Program-made: the position numbers and the translations under genes
In this document: one piece after another, positions 20,169-31,590 of the stretch
Numbering within the stretch: position 1 is the first letter of the stretch
How the letters are laid out: the number at the start of each line of letters is the position of its first letter
Notes under the pieces: generated by a model
The model's input: the letters and a program-made list of their open reading frames with translations, nothing else
Databases searched by the model: none
Told to the model about the DNA's origin: nothing
Origin: Gerris lacustris
Lineage: Eukaryota > Arthropoda > Insecta > Hemiptera > Gerridae
Direction of reading: 5' to 3'
Assembly (NCBI GenBank): GCA_951217055.1
Contig: OX578281.1
Span: 11,998,447-12,062,446, forward strand
DNA: 64,000 nt

Positions 20169-20859
20169 GTTTATGTAGAATTTTAATCGTAGCCATTAAT
20201 TTTTTAGTCGCCTAAAATTCACTGCACCAAAAAAGACGGTTTTACAGGACTAAACCACCCACACTGTTGCACCATTAATTATTAAAATTATTATTACTAT
20301 TATTATCGATGCTTTAACCAGAAGTATTAATAATAAGGATGAAGCAAAGTGAACATGTTAGATGCGAAGTTCAGTTAATTGTGGGTTAACGTTTCTAGGG
20401 TGATAATCAAGGGTGTATTAGTCTCTCGGCTTGCCCTAGATTCGGTAACTGTGACGCACCTAATTACATACAGTTTGACGTTATGCTTACGGATTCACAC
20501 CAATTACCATTGTAGTGCTAAATCAATAATCTTAGTAAATCTGTTATGTGTAATAATATTATAGGGTTTACGTGTTAGATTGTGGAAATTCAAGAGCACA
20601 TCAGGATCAATGATCATCTACAAAACAAATCTAATTAGTCCAAAATTGTACCCTTTGTAATCAGTTGTAGTTTGTAGTGTGGATTCTTAAGGGTTATACA
20701 AGAACTCTCATTTAGGTGGCAACATTTCGGCTCGACTATCATATGATAGGAATTTTTAATACTACAAGTTACCAGTCTTTATTAAGTAGAATCTTAATGA
20801 TGGCGGATGAGGTGTAGAAATAATGACACTTCTTTAGATTGTTACTCCCCTTATAAAAA

Positions 20860-21475
20860 TCGGTCCGAGACAACTCAGACTAACTTTCTCATATACGAGT
20901 TTATAATTACTTAGCCCAGTGTTTCCATTTATTAGTTTTCAAATTTACACTGTACATATAACTATTATTGAACATTTCATTAAAATTTATCATAAAAATA
21001 ACTTCACTTGGGCGGGGAATCGAACCCGGGCTCACTCCGTCCGCGTTTTAAGCTAATTTCTCAAGAAATAGATTTTTCCCGGGAAAACTGCTTATATCGT
21101 TGGATTCGTATTCTAATTGACTACATTTTAGAATTTTTTAATCAAAATCGTCGGAACCGTTTCGAGAAATAATTTTTTTTCATGTTTTTTAAAATTTTTT
21201 TTTTGGGGGGGGGGGGGGGGGGTAGCGCCCCTAAAATTAGAGCTAAAATTCATTTCTCGATTTCGCCTAGGGGTATGATTTTTCTGAACATGTATGCAAA
21301 ATTTCGTCAAAATCGGCCCAGTAGTTTAGGCTCCAGGCGTCTGCACAGACGACAGACAGACATTTTTTTAAAACCACTTTTTTGGACTCAGGGGACCTCA
21401 AAACGTGTAAATCCATCAAAATCTCAAAATTGAATTTTCGCGCCATCACAATACTTTCTCTTTATATGAGAAAGT
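20860..21475 (-). mobile_element. E element, copy 2
   Basis: Unit 2 copy of 18079-18692, with the same ends, box B-like GGAATCGAACC and poly-G tract (slightly longer here). It lies within the same G MITE. Confidence 0.65.
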
Positions 21476-21682
21476 AAAAAACAGATGGGAGTAACATTCT
21501 AAAGAAGGTGTACGGAATGATCATCTTTAGACTGTTACTCCTCTTATCAAAACAGAAGTGTGATATTCCTTTGTCCCAAAGTACATTGAACTAAACATCC
21601 CTTATTTATAGTTAATTTACAGCTCTTGCTTAATAGTTATTTAGTCAGTCATTATTAAATTCTAAAAAAACATAGGGAGTAA

Positions 21683-22392
21683 TTGAAGCAAGCGTAAGCG
21701 AGCTTCTTACTTTCAACGAAATATGCATCTTGTCTGTCTGTGTGTAACGTTCACGTGTCCTACGATAACTTGAGTAAAAGTTGACCGATTTAGTTGAAAT
21801 TTGGTCTACTTGTTCCTTTTACTTATACTCAGGCTAAGTTCGTTGGACAGCGTGATCAGTCCAAGAGTTCGCGCGCAATGCTCGCGTAAATGTGAGCTTA
21901 AAATTTAAAATTGGAATTTCACGACGGGAAAAAATTCTATCATCACCTATTCGATGATACCAACATTTTTTCAAATAATATTTTTTATTAAAACCAACAA
22001 CGACACCGCTATGAATTAATAAAGATCGCTAAAACTATTAAAGCGGACCTAAACGTTTAAAATAGAGAAAACAACCTTTTTACCGATATCTTACGTTCTA
22101 ACGTAACGATTTTAATAAAACTTCATATACATCGTCTAAAGTACAATTGAAACAGGAATGTAAAATGTCAACTTGATACAAGTAGAAGTTTTTGAGTTGT
22201 GAAGTGATACATTTATAATAATTGTTTAAAAGCTATTGCGGGTGGTTAAGATCCTTATAGTCTTGTAGTATGTAGGTTTGTTTAGGAAGTAAAGCTTTGT
22301 ACCGAGTACCCCCACTCTACCCGTCACTGCCCTCTTCCACTTATCTTCAACTCAATAAGCTCGCTTCAATAATAGAGCCACGCGATGCCTAG
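21683..22392 (+). mobile_element. C-family Helentron-like element in unit 2
   Basis: Starts TTGAAGCAAGCG and ends GCGATGCCTAG followed by TAATCTAAAGAAG, which restores the G MITE sequence. This copy carries its original right flank, unlike the unit 1 copy whose right flank is the start of unit 2. Confidence 0.7.
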
Positions 22393-22394
22393 TA

Positions 22395-23320
22395 ATCTAA
22401 AGAAGTATAGACATAATAACAGTAGGACACAAATTCATAATTTGATACGTATATCGATGGCACGGTTTTGATTCGGTTTTGGTGAGATCCTTTATACAGA
22501 GATTTGTCCTTTTATTTATAAAGAATATTTTCAAGTTTTATTATTCTGATGAAAATATATTATGTTATATTAAAAATATGGATAACATCAAAGTAATCTG
22601 GTTCTTAGACAACCACAGCTGGAAAATGAAACAAGCCATCATAATTAAGAGGGAAAAGAAAAAACTTAGATATTTTGAGCTTTAACAATTTTATAACGCA
22701 GATACCTTATAATTTAATTTTTTTTTTTTTTAAAAAATCATTGGCAAAGATACCAAATATCCTTACCAAGGTGCTCAGTAAAAGTAACCCACCTAAAAGT
22801 CTAGTCACATCATTAAATTAAAAGATCAAATTACCATTCTTCATCAACAGGTATCACAAACATGATAAAATTAATGAACCTATCAGAATTTAGAAGCAAA
22901 AGGAAATCATTAACAAGGAAGATGGGTTTTACCTTTCAGGAAACCCTTGGTCAGCTCGTTGGCTGGTATCCCGTTCTAATCCCAGATCCTTGTAAAGGAA
23001 AACTTCCTTCATACAAATACTCACAAGGATTTGCAACCTAGGTATTCTAAAGAGCAGCTTGTGCTAGCCGCTTTCCTATCCAAATCTAACCTTTAGATAT
23101 TCTTATTATTTAAACAGGAAAATTATTAAAAATGAACAGCTAACTTCATCAAGAAATTAATGTGAACTCAGAGGATATAACTTAATAAATCCAAGAACAT
23201 CCTAAATATATTTCCTGGAATGCATGAGAAAGTATTAATTTTTTTTTAATTTTCAATCTTCGAGTCTTGGTCCCTACCAAAAACCATCATGAACAGAATA
23301 AATTGGTAGTGCGGGAAGTC
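22395..23320. other. Unassigned AT-rich sequence
   Basis: No gene, RNA or repeat edge is recognised. A 68-codon frame (22479-22685) has no family resemblance. Confidence 0.4.
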
Positions 23321-23327
23321 TCACGTA

Positions 23328-24338
23328 AAAAGGGTTTCGTTGGTGTTGTAAACATGAAATTTGTAATTGGGGGGGGGGGGGGGGGATTTGGATGTTTTTG
23401 ACAAAATGGCGTAGAAAATTAAACGCTTTCCACAAGTGTTATATATTTTTGTAATCTACTCTTCAATACCTTTTACTTGATACCCCACTCAAAATTTTGA
23501 AAAAATATTTTTTTCCCCGTGACAGCAATTAGCCGCCATCTTGGATTTCCAGTTAATCCGACCAAGTTGCTATTCTTATTTTTTCTTTGGCCCATCAGAC
23601 TGCACATTTTGCATATTTTTCTATATTTTTAGTAAGAGTGGAAATATAGTTTTAGGGGGGGGGGGGGGGACACGCAAAATGTCGATGTTTTTAAACAAAA
23701 TGGCGCCGAAAATTAAACACTTTTCCTAAGTGATATATATATTTGTAATCTACTCTTCAATACCTTTCATTTGATACCCCACCCAAAATTTAAAAAAAAT
23801 ATTTATTTTCGTGTGACATGAATTATCCGCCATCTTGGATTCCCAGTAAATCGGATCAAATTGCTAATCTTATTTTTTCTATGGCCCACCAGACCACACA
23901 TTTTGCATATTTTTCTATATTTTTAGTATGAGCGGAAATACGATTTTAGGGGGGGGGGGACACGCAAAATGTCGATGTTTTTAAACAAAATGGCGCCGAA
24001 AATTGAACACTTTCCCTAAGTGATATATATATTTGTAATCTACTCTTTAATACCTTTCATTTGATACCCCACTTAAAATTTTAAAAAAATATTTTTTTCG
24101 CATGACGTGAGTTATCCGCCATTTTGGATTTGAACAGCTGATAATTGTGAGTTCGCTATATTTTTCCTGTGTGCGCGTGCGAAACGATCTTTAATATTGG
24201 AAAGTTTCACGTTTCTATCTCTTTTTATTCAAAAGTTATTGGAACCGTACAGAGTGACAGACAGACAGACAGACAGACAGACACATGAACGAAACTATAA
24301 GGGTTTCTTTTTTTGGTTTTACCAACGAAACCCTAAAA
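23328..24338. mobile_element. GTCY element with AGGGTTTCG/CGAAACCCT ends
   Basis: The left end AGGGTTTCGTTGGT matches the reverse complement of the right end ACCAACGAAACCCT. Just inside the right end is (GACA)n at about 24256-24282 and a second AGGGTTTC forming a terminal hairpin with GAAACCCT. The interior has three diverged tandem subunits of about 300 bp containing AAATGGCG, poly-G tracts and TTGTAATCTACTCTT. There is no credible ORF. Confidence 0.65.
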
Positions 24339-24524
24339 ATGGAGTGATCTTAAATTTTATTGTAGTATGGTTTTTATGAGGTAAATTAAGGCGCATGTTT
24401 GCAAAGTGCCTAAAGTTACGGTTTCCTAGGAGAGCGGTGCCGTTATCTGGCAGCGGTGCAGTTATCTATAGCTTCATTCTATAGCGTAGAATGAAGTCAC
24501 TGACAGCAAAGGGTTTTGTAGATT

Positions 24525-25185
24525 CTTCTCAAAACCCTTATGCCGGAGGTGATGTGTAGCTAAAAAGCTGCTGAAGAGTAGGACGCAAATATATATATAC
24601 TTTTTTAAATTTTGCATTCCTTATTGGGTAAAAAAATCAAAATATACACCAAAAAAAAATCCCCCCCCCCCCCAACCACTATACTTCGGCTGGTCCTAAA
24701 ATTTCGAAATAATTCATGCTAATGCCTTAATGTAGGGCGATGAAAATTCCGGGAGTTCATCCCAAATTTTAAAAAAATTGCATATTTCGGGCGCGAAAAT
24801 TTGAAGTGCGCCAACATTTTTATTTTTTAAAAATTTTGAAATGGGTATCAAATTAAAGCTGGTGAAGAGTAGGTTTCAAATATATATTTGCTTTTTAAAT
24901 TTTTCATTCTTTATTGGTTTTATAAGTCAAAATATATCCCCAAAAATTTCCCCCCACCCAACCACCATATAACGGGTGGTCCTAAAATTTCGAAATAATT
25001 CATGATTATACCTTATGGTGGAGCGATAGAAATTGTCTGAAAAAATTATTTTGTTTAGTCGTTATTACCGATGAAAAACATTGTGACCCCCCGGGGGATC
25101 GAACCCGGACCCTTGAGATCGATGAATAAAATCATAATTACATAACGGGCATGCTTAATCTTCTACAAAACCCTAAAAAGTACTT
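24525..25185. mobile_element. Related AACCCTTA/ACCCTAAA element with tRNA-like box B
   Basis: Ends resembling the previous family (CAAAACCCTTATGCC at the left, CAAAACCCTAAAAAG at the right) bracket two subunits with C-rich tracts. Near the right end GGGGGATCGAACCCGG (25090-25105) is, on the minus strand, a pol III box B with a 5-bp T-stem. It could be a SINE-like head captured by the element. Confidence 0.45.
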
Positions 25186-25831
25186 GGACGCAAGTACTTC
25201 CCTGTGATTTTTTTATACTGCACATACTTAGTCAATCCATTATGATGATCTCCATTAACTGTCTAATTCCTTAATGATTTTGATGTAGAGAGCTACAATT
25301 AGTCTATTTGATTCTCTATAAGATTTTCTTCAAGGAGAATTATGGTAAAAAGCGTACTATTAAAGAATTTTAAGGAAAAAGGCCCACAAAATATGTTTTT
25401 TTTTTTTAAATGTTTTTAATGTTTTCTGTGAATATCTCGAAAACAAAGCTATTCCGCCTCCATGTTTATAGGAAATTTTTTGTTCAGCGTCAAATTTCTT
25501 ATAAGAACCTGAAGTATTGCGGTTTCATTTGGGGAAAACATTTTTGCTTTTGTACAAGAATTGGTTGAGATCCTTTCCGAATAATTTCACGCATGGTAAC
25601 GTTCAATCCACTTGCATAATATCTCCAGTGGTCTCGATATCTCGAGAACAATTATTGAGAAATGGGCATTATGCTTACTCGACATTTTATAAAGCATTTG
25701 ATCCATAGAATCTACGTTTCGTTATGATATTTATCGCGGGTCACCCTATATGAACAATTACTTAAGACTTCACTAATTAGACTGATGATGACCTTAGGAA
25801 GGGTTAACAAAAAAGAAGTTAACAATGGAAC

Positions 25832-26789
25832 CAGTGGTAGCTAGACCTTTGGGGGCCCCCCCGCAAGAACTTTTTGGGGGCCCCTCACCAAAAAAAAATT
25901 GATGAGAAAAACAAAAAAAAAACAAAAAAAAAACAGGTCAAGTGTGTGCAAGTCAGCACACAGCAAGGGTCCGTAGGCCACACTATATAGTGTTTAACTG
26001 TAAAGTGTATAAACAGTGTTTTTTTAAAATGCTAAAAAGCTTACTTTGAACCATTCTAAGGGTCTGATATTCTCAAAACACAATCTGATAAAGTTTTTTG
26101 CCACTGAACCGGACTACAACCATAGAAATACATCGAAAAGACCATAATTATAAAAAAAAAAAAAACGTATTTTGTCAATAAAAAATAATATTTGCTTCGA
26201 AATTTCCAAAAAGTGGTATCTTTACTTTTGGTCGAAGAATGTTCAGGAATTTTTTCAGATTTTTTGCACTTCACATAAGCGAGATAGAGGGGGAGGGGAC
26301 ACGTTTCAAACCCGCTTCAAACTCGCCTACGCTCGCCCATCAAGTTATAACCAAAGAATTATATATTTTTGTAATCAGCTCGACGTATTCTTTTATATGA
26401 TACCCCTCACGGTGTCGAAAAAGAATAAAAAAAATTTAACCCTTAAGTTTTTTTCCCCTTATTTTTTTGAAAAATATTATTTTTAAGTCGCTATATTTTT
26501 AAAATATGTGGGCAGGTACAAGACACATACATGCCAAATTTCAAAGTAATCGGACGAAAGGTGTAGCCGTTAGAGCACGCGAGAGGACGGACGGACAGAC
26601 ACACGCAGGAAAATATAAGGGTCCTTGGTTTTGCCTACGGACCCTAAATAAAACCTCTTGCGTTCAGGATTGGGGGCCCCCTCGACGTTGGTACAAGGAT
26701 AGTAATTCCAGTTATTTCTGGATTTGGGGGCACCCTGGCACTGGGGCCCCCCGCAATGCGGGCTGCGCGGGCCCATAGTTACGCCACTG
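25832..26789. mobile_element. hAT element, non-autonomous (958 bp), 8-bp duplication
   Basis: The ends CAGTGGTAGCTA and TAGTTACGCCACTG form imperfect inverted repeats starting CAGTG, and the 8-bp AATGGAAC flanks both sides (25824-25831 and 26790-26797). Eight-base duplications with CAG-type ends are diagnostic of hAT. There is no transposase ORF. GC-rich GGGGCCCC motifs lie near both ends, and another element (25966-26643) is nested inside. Confidence 0.8.
25966..26643. mobile_element. GTCY/hairpin element nested in the hAT
   Basis: AGGGTCCGTAGGC at the left and GCCTACGGACCCT at the right are exact reverse complements. A GGACGGACGGACAGACAC stretch and AGGGTCC precede the right end, making a terminal hairpin as in the 23.3-kb and 31.6-kb elements. 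Confidence 0.65.
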
Positions 26790-26797
26790 AATGGAAC

Positions 26798-27293
<496 letters not shown>

Positions 27294-27949
27294 AATTATA
27301 TTATATATTTCTAGTTAAATTACATAAAAGATTCATTAATTTTTTTTTTCTTCTATGATTTTTTTTTAACTTTCCATTTACTTTTTTTTCTTTTTGTTTT
27401 CTGTAGGTTGTACTCTGAAACTTGAAAAAAAAGGGGAGGGGGATTTTGAAGTAAAGTGCCTGAATATAAAATGTTTTTTACACTAAGGTAGAGTAATAAA
27501 TCAGATATTGTCTGAAGAAGTGGAGGTAAAGCAGAGAGGGGCTATGCTCGATCGAGGGTAGAGTCCTAGCATTAAAAACACATTATAATGATAACGCTTT
27601 TCAAGATTTCACCCCCCCCCCCCCCTCTTTACTTCATCCAATGAAATTCATTCTAAATTCATTTTTATAGATCACAAGCAAAAAGGTACAATTCTGCTTT
27701 TTTTTTTTTTTTTTTACAATTATTATTTTATGCTCTACTAAAGAGTCTCTTCCATAAAAATGTAGAACCTTTTTCTCCTTTTCTATATATATATATTTTT
27801 TATTTATGCTTCGTATAAAATGTATTAGTTTGTTGAGGACAAGTAAAAAAAAAAATAAAATACTTGCGAATACCCTTTTTACAACGCCGCTTTAATGAGA
27901 GCTGTTTTATAAGTAAAATGGGGGAAACAGGAAAGCCTATTATGCTTAT

Positions 27950-28922
27950 ATAATTATATAATCTACCATATCCTTAAAAAAACTCATTTCCCTACCCAAT
28001 GGAAATTCGTCACTATTTTGATGATTCCTAAACCTTCAAAACAACCCCATCTTCCTTCATCCTATCGTACCATAAGCCTTTTCCCAGTCGTAGGAAAACT
28101 CATAAAGAAGCTCCGCCTTTGTGAACTTATTTCTATCCGTAAACTTTTTCTAACTGACCACCAGTTTGGTTTTCGTAATCATCATTCCACCATTGAACAA
28201 TGCCGTCGCAGTGTTAATTTCATTGCATCCACCCTCGAGAACAAAGTGATCATCAGACTGGATCTGTACAAGGCTCAAGCTTTTGACAGGGTCCTAAGGG
28301 GCTTCCTATCCTTCACATATTACCTCGTCCTTAAATCCATCCTTAAAGTCCTTAAATCCATTCTCACCAATAGATATTTTCGTGCAAGTCTAGGATCCTC
28401 TCTTCCATCAGCCCTTTATGTTCTTGAATACCTCAGGGCAGTATCATAGGACCTCTTCTATATTCCTTTTATGTCCATGACATCCTGCAACATCCATCCT
28501 TAGTCCTTGCCACCTTTTCAGATGACAAAGCTATCCTATTTGTCCACCAGCACCCTCAAATCCAATAACCATCGCAGATACCTTAAAACAACACCGCATC
28601 TAATAATAGATCTTAATCGCATCCAATAACACTCATAGGTACCATCTCCTTTTGCAACCTTGGTTGAGGAAATGGAGGGTTTGGATTAACAAACAGAAAG
28701 GTGTTCTCGTCTCTTTTGATATACTTCATAGCACCTGTCCTCCACTAATTCTTAACCATGTTCCCATTCCTTAAGCCGACACAGTCTGTTTCCTTGGCCT
28801 TCACCTCGATATACGACTCACTTGGCAATATCATACAAAAACAATACGTACGGACATTTCAAGACGGCCAAGTTCCTGCTTCGCCTTCTTGATCATGGTC
28901 TAACCATATTTGGATTATAAAC
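27950..28922 (+). pseudogene. Jockey-like LINE reverse transcriptase remnant, 5' piece
   Basis: An open stretch (28018-28449) contains MIPKPSKQPHLPSSYRTISL, the palm-entry motif typical of Jockey/CR1-type RTs, then VVGKLIKKL, HQFGFRNHHSTIEQ (the HQFGFR hallmark) and a decayed motif A (AQAFDRV). Later segments appear in other frames up to about 28900, including a GSIIGPLLYS-type string and an FSDDKAI-type string. Frameshifts, stops and internal losses make it non-functional. It runs 5' to 3' toward a second piece at 29500. Confidence 0.75.
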
Positions 28923-29028
28923 TATAGTAGAATTGATTCAAACAGAGCGGGAAAATTAAAAAGAGAGCCATTCAGAGCTAACGATTTTGATTACTAGAAA
29001 TTCAGATGTCACAATCTCGAGGTCTCAT

Positions 29029-29395
29029 TGGATCTCTACTCAATTTTTTATTTCTATTGGATCTCTGCTTCATTTTTATTTCTATTGGATCTCTGCTCCA
29101 TTTTTATTTCTATTGGATCTCTGCTTCATTTATATTTCTATTGGATCTCTGCTTCATTTTTATTTATATTCGATCTCTGCTTCATTTTTTATTTCTATTG
29201 GATCTCTGCTTCATTTGTATTTCTATTGGATCTCTGCTTCATTTTTATTTCTATTGGATCTCGGCTCCATTTTTATTTCTATTCGATCTTTGCTTCATTT
29301 ATATTTATTGGATCTCTGCTTCATTTATATTTCTATTGGATCTCTGCTCCATTTTTATTTCTATTGGATCTCTGCTTCATTTTTATTTCGATTTT
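29029..29395. repeat. Minisatellite, 28-bp unit, 13 copies
   Basis: Thirteen occurrences of the core GGATCTCTGCTTCATTTTT (with T/A/C variants) are spaced 28 bp apart, except for one 4-bp-shorter unit near 29300. Because 28 is one more than a multiple of three, all three forward frames stay open and read the same 28-residue periodic sequence shifted in phase. The array lies between the two pieces of the Jockey-like LINE. Confidence 0.95.
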
Positions 29396-29439
29396 CTCGA
29401 TTTTCCTTCGCTGACAGAATCACTTATAATTATGAAACT

Positions 29440-29482
29440 GGCAGTTGATCGGGACTAAAACCCAAAAGAAAAAAAAAAAAAA
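29440..29482 (+). mobile_element. Micro-insertion: retrotransposon 3' tail with 12-bp duplication
   Basis: A 43-bp insertion consists of GGCAGTTGATCGGGACTAAA, then ACCCAAAAG and poly(A). It is flanked by a perfect 12-bp duplication AATTATGAAACT (29428-29439 and 29483-29494). Poly(A) plus a target duplication identifies target-primed reverse transcription with extreme 5' truncation. The source family is not recognised. The same tail is at 19681-19715. Confidence 0.85.
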
Positions 29483-29499
29483 AATTATGAAACTACAAT

Positions 29500-29815
29500 A
29501 CGAAGTAAGTTATATAAAAACCAGCTTGAACCCACGGTCTAGAAGTCTAGGGTGGCACCAAGCCTTCCAACATCCAAGATCCTTAGGAAAATCACAAATA
29601 CTTTTTCGACGTTTTTTACTCTCCACAACGACATCGATGTTCCTTTTGTCTTTGTCCGTGACGTATACCCGACATCAAACATTTCATGAACCACTATCCA
29701 TAATCACCTAAATCCTCTAGTGGAACTCCTTGCATCCCAATTCGTCTTAGATAACCCGACGAGGTGGGTTATCTTGAAGAGGCAGGGGCCCAGAGATTTA
29801 CTTAATTCATTATTA
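29500..29815 (+). pseudogene. Jockey-like LINE ORF2 C-terminal remnant
   Basis: In mixed frames it reads as the usual end of a Jockey-type ORF2: an FVRDVYTRHQTFHEPLS-like segment followed by the frame for ASQFVLDNPTRWVI and a stop. It was separated from the 27.95-28.92 kb piece by the minisatellite and flanking DNA. Confidence 0.6.
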
Positions 29816-29819
29816 TAAA

Positions 29820-30540
29820 TACACAAGAGGAATCCCGATTTTCTCGATGTAAAAAAGGGGAAAAATTGCGTCTTATATTCGAAGCAATACGGTAGATGAC
29901 CTTTTTTGGTCGAATACTATTAATCAAAGCAATTTTTAAAAATGTCATAGTTTATAACCTCTTTAAGCTAAAAAGTTTTTTTTTGGATTTCTTCTTTGAA
30001 AAAAATCTATAAACTTAAAACATAACAATATAGTCTATCAAGGAACATAAAGAAAAAAAAAGACCAAGTGAATTCGATAGTGTTAGCTGCAATGACATGG
30101 ATACATGCTTTGAATAATGGGTATTGTATTGGCTACGCTCTATAAAGCAAGCAAATAGCTTTTTAGAATATTAGATCTTTGCCTTGTATATAAAACATCT
30201 CTTTAGTTTCGTACCGGATCTTTTATGGCTGTTCCTTGCTTTGCATTATAAATAAACCATCCATTCTTCGATACTCACAATAAACAATACACATTTTTTA
30301 CAAAAGAATAATAAAATTATTCAAGTGTAGGGTAATTTTATTATGTACTCGATTAGTAAATTTATGGATAAGATACAATAAAATTATCTATAAAGGAATA
30401 TTAAAAAAGCTCTTTACGATATATTTTGACATTTGAGAGATTCTGTTTGTATTGAGAGTATAAACAATTTTATTTTGTGAGTTTGTTTTATCTCATCATA
30501 TTTAGTGTTCCATTGTTTTTTTTAATACATTTTAATAAAT
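29820..30540. other. AT-rich unassigned sequence
   Basis: Low-complexity DNA with no gene or repeat boundary that I can recognise. Confidence 0.45.
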
Positions 30541-30655
30541 TACACTCAGTAATTTGTGTTGAATTCAAAGAGAAATAATCTAACGAATTTATTTTATTCG
30601 AAAACTTAACTTGTAACGTTTAAGACCCAAATGGGCATTTACTTTTCATACTTCC
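30541..30655 (+). repeat. Diverged copy of the 32.87-32.99 kb segment
   Basis: It shares ACTCAG...TTCAA...AGAGAAAT and GGGCATTTACTTTTCATA with 32875-32990 and its twin at 39180-39300, showing that part of the large duplicated segment is itself dispersed. Confidence 0.5.
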
Positions 30656-30659
30656 CGTA

Positions 30660-31391
30660 AAATCTCGCGTATAATTTTGGAACGAAGTTCCTTATGGCAC
30701 GTTCTGGAGCCGTGAGTGAATCCGAAAAAAACGACCAAAATCACCGTCACGCATAATCCGTCACGAAATCTACCGATGGCGATAACTGGAGTAAAAGTTG
30801 ACCGACTTATTTAAAATTTGGTACACATGTTCATTTTACCAATGTCCGGGACAAGTTCGTTGGACAACGTTATCCGCCCAAGCGTTCACGCGCAACGCTC
30901 GAGTAAACGTAAGCTTCGAATTTAAAATTGGAATTTTTGGACGGGAAAAAATTCTAACTTCATCTATTTAATGAGACAAACAACTTTTTTAAATATTTTT
31001 TTTTAGTAAAACGAACACCCACACTACTATGAAGCGATAAAGATCGATAAATTTATTAAAGCGGACCAAACCGATTAAAATAAAGAAAACAACGTTTTTA
31101 CCGATATCTTACGTTCTAACGTAAAGAATTAAATGAAACTTTGTATACATCACCTACAGTACAATTAAAACAAGCATGTAACATTTCAACCTGATACAAG
31201 CAGAAGTTTTTGTGAGTTAATGATTTATATTTTTTATTTTAATATTAAATTGGAGTAATATGCCGACGGGGCCTGGGAGGACAGTTCTTTTTCGTTCTAC
31301 AACCATCTGCTTTAACTATAAATTTATCATTAACTTTTTTCTCAATATACAATACATTATTTAATGAAAGAAGCTCGCTTCAAAGATAATA
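30660..31391 (+). mobile_element. C-related Helentron-like element, diverged
   Basis: The interior matches C elements (GAGTAAAAGTTGACCGACTT, GTTCGTTGGACAACG, ACCGATATCTTACGTTCTAACG) and it ends GAAGCTCGCTTCAAAG. It lacks the CTAG terminus and the GTCY tract. A GGAAC-TTC-GTTCC hairpin lies just outside at about 31530. Confidence 0.55.
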
Positions 31392-31590
31392 AAAAAAATT
31401 TCATTTAATTTTGCCTTAACTCCGCTGGTACAAATAGTTAGTTACTTTTAATTTTGTCTCTTTCCTAACTCCACAATGTATACGTAGTTATTACAGCGAT
31501 TTTATAATTTATATTTAATGAAAAGCGTAAGGAACTTCGTTCCTACCGGGTGTCCCACGACACCACACGTATTTTTTTTACCTCTTATTA

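Larger units (their letters stand above)
19658..22392. repeat. Tandem duplication, unit 2 (2735 bp)
   Basis: Second copy of 16915-19657. It differs by a short retrotransposon-tail insertion at about 19681-19715, a 12-bp deletion near 19995 and scattered substitutions in the first 700 bp. It then runs nearly identical until the middle of the C element. Confidence 0.9.

Noticed and set aside
29029..29395. CRISPR-like array
   Set aside because: Units are contiguous with no unique spacers; this is a eukaryotic minisatellite.
28987..29458. Three overlapping 128-153 codon hydrophobic ORFs
   Set aside because: Artefact of the 28-bp minisatellite, which has no stop in any frame.
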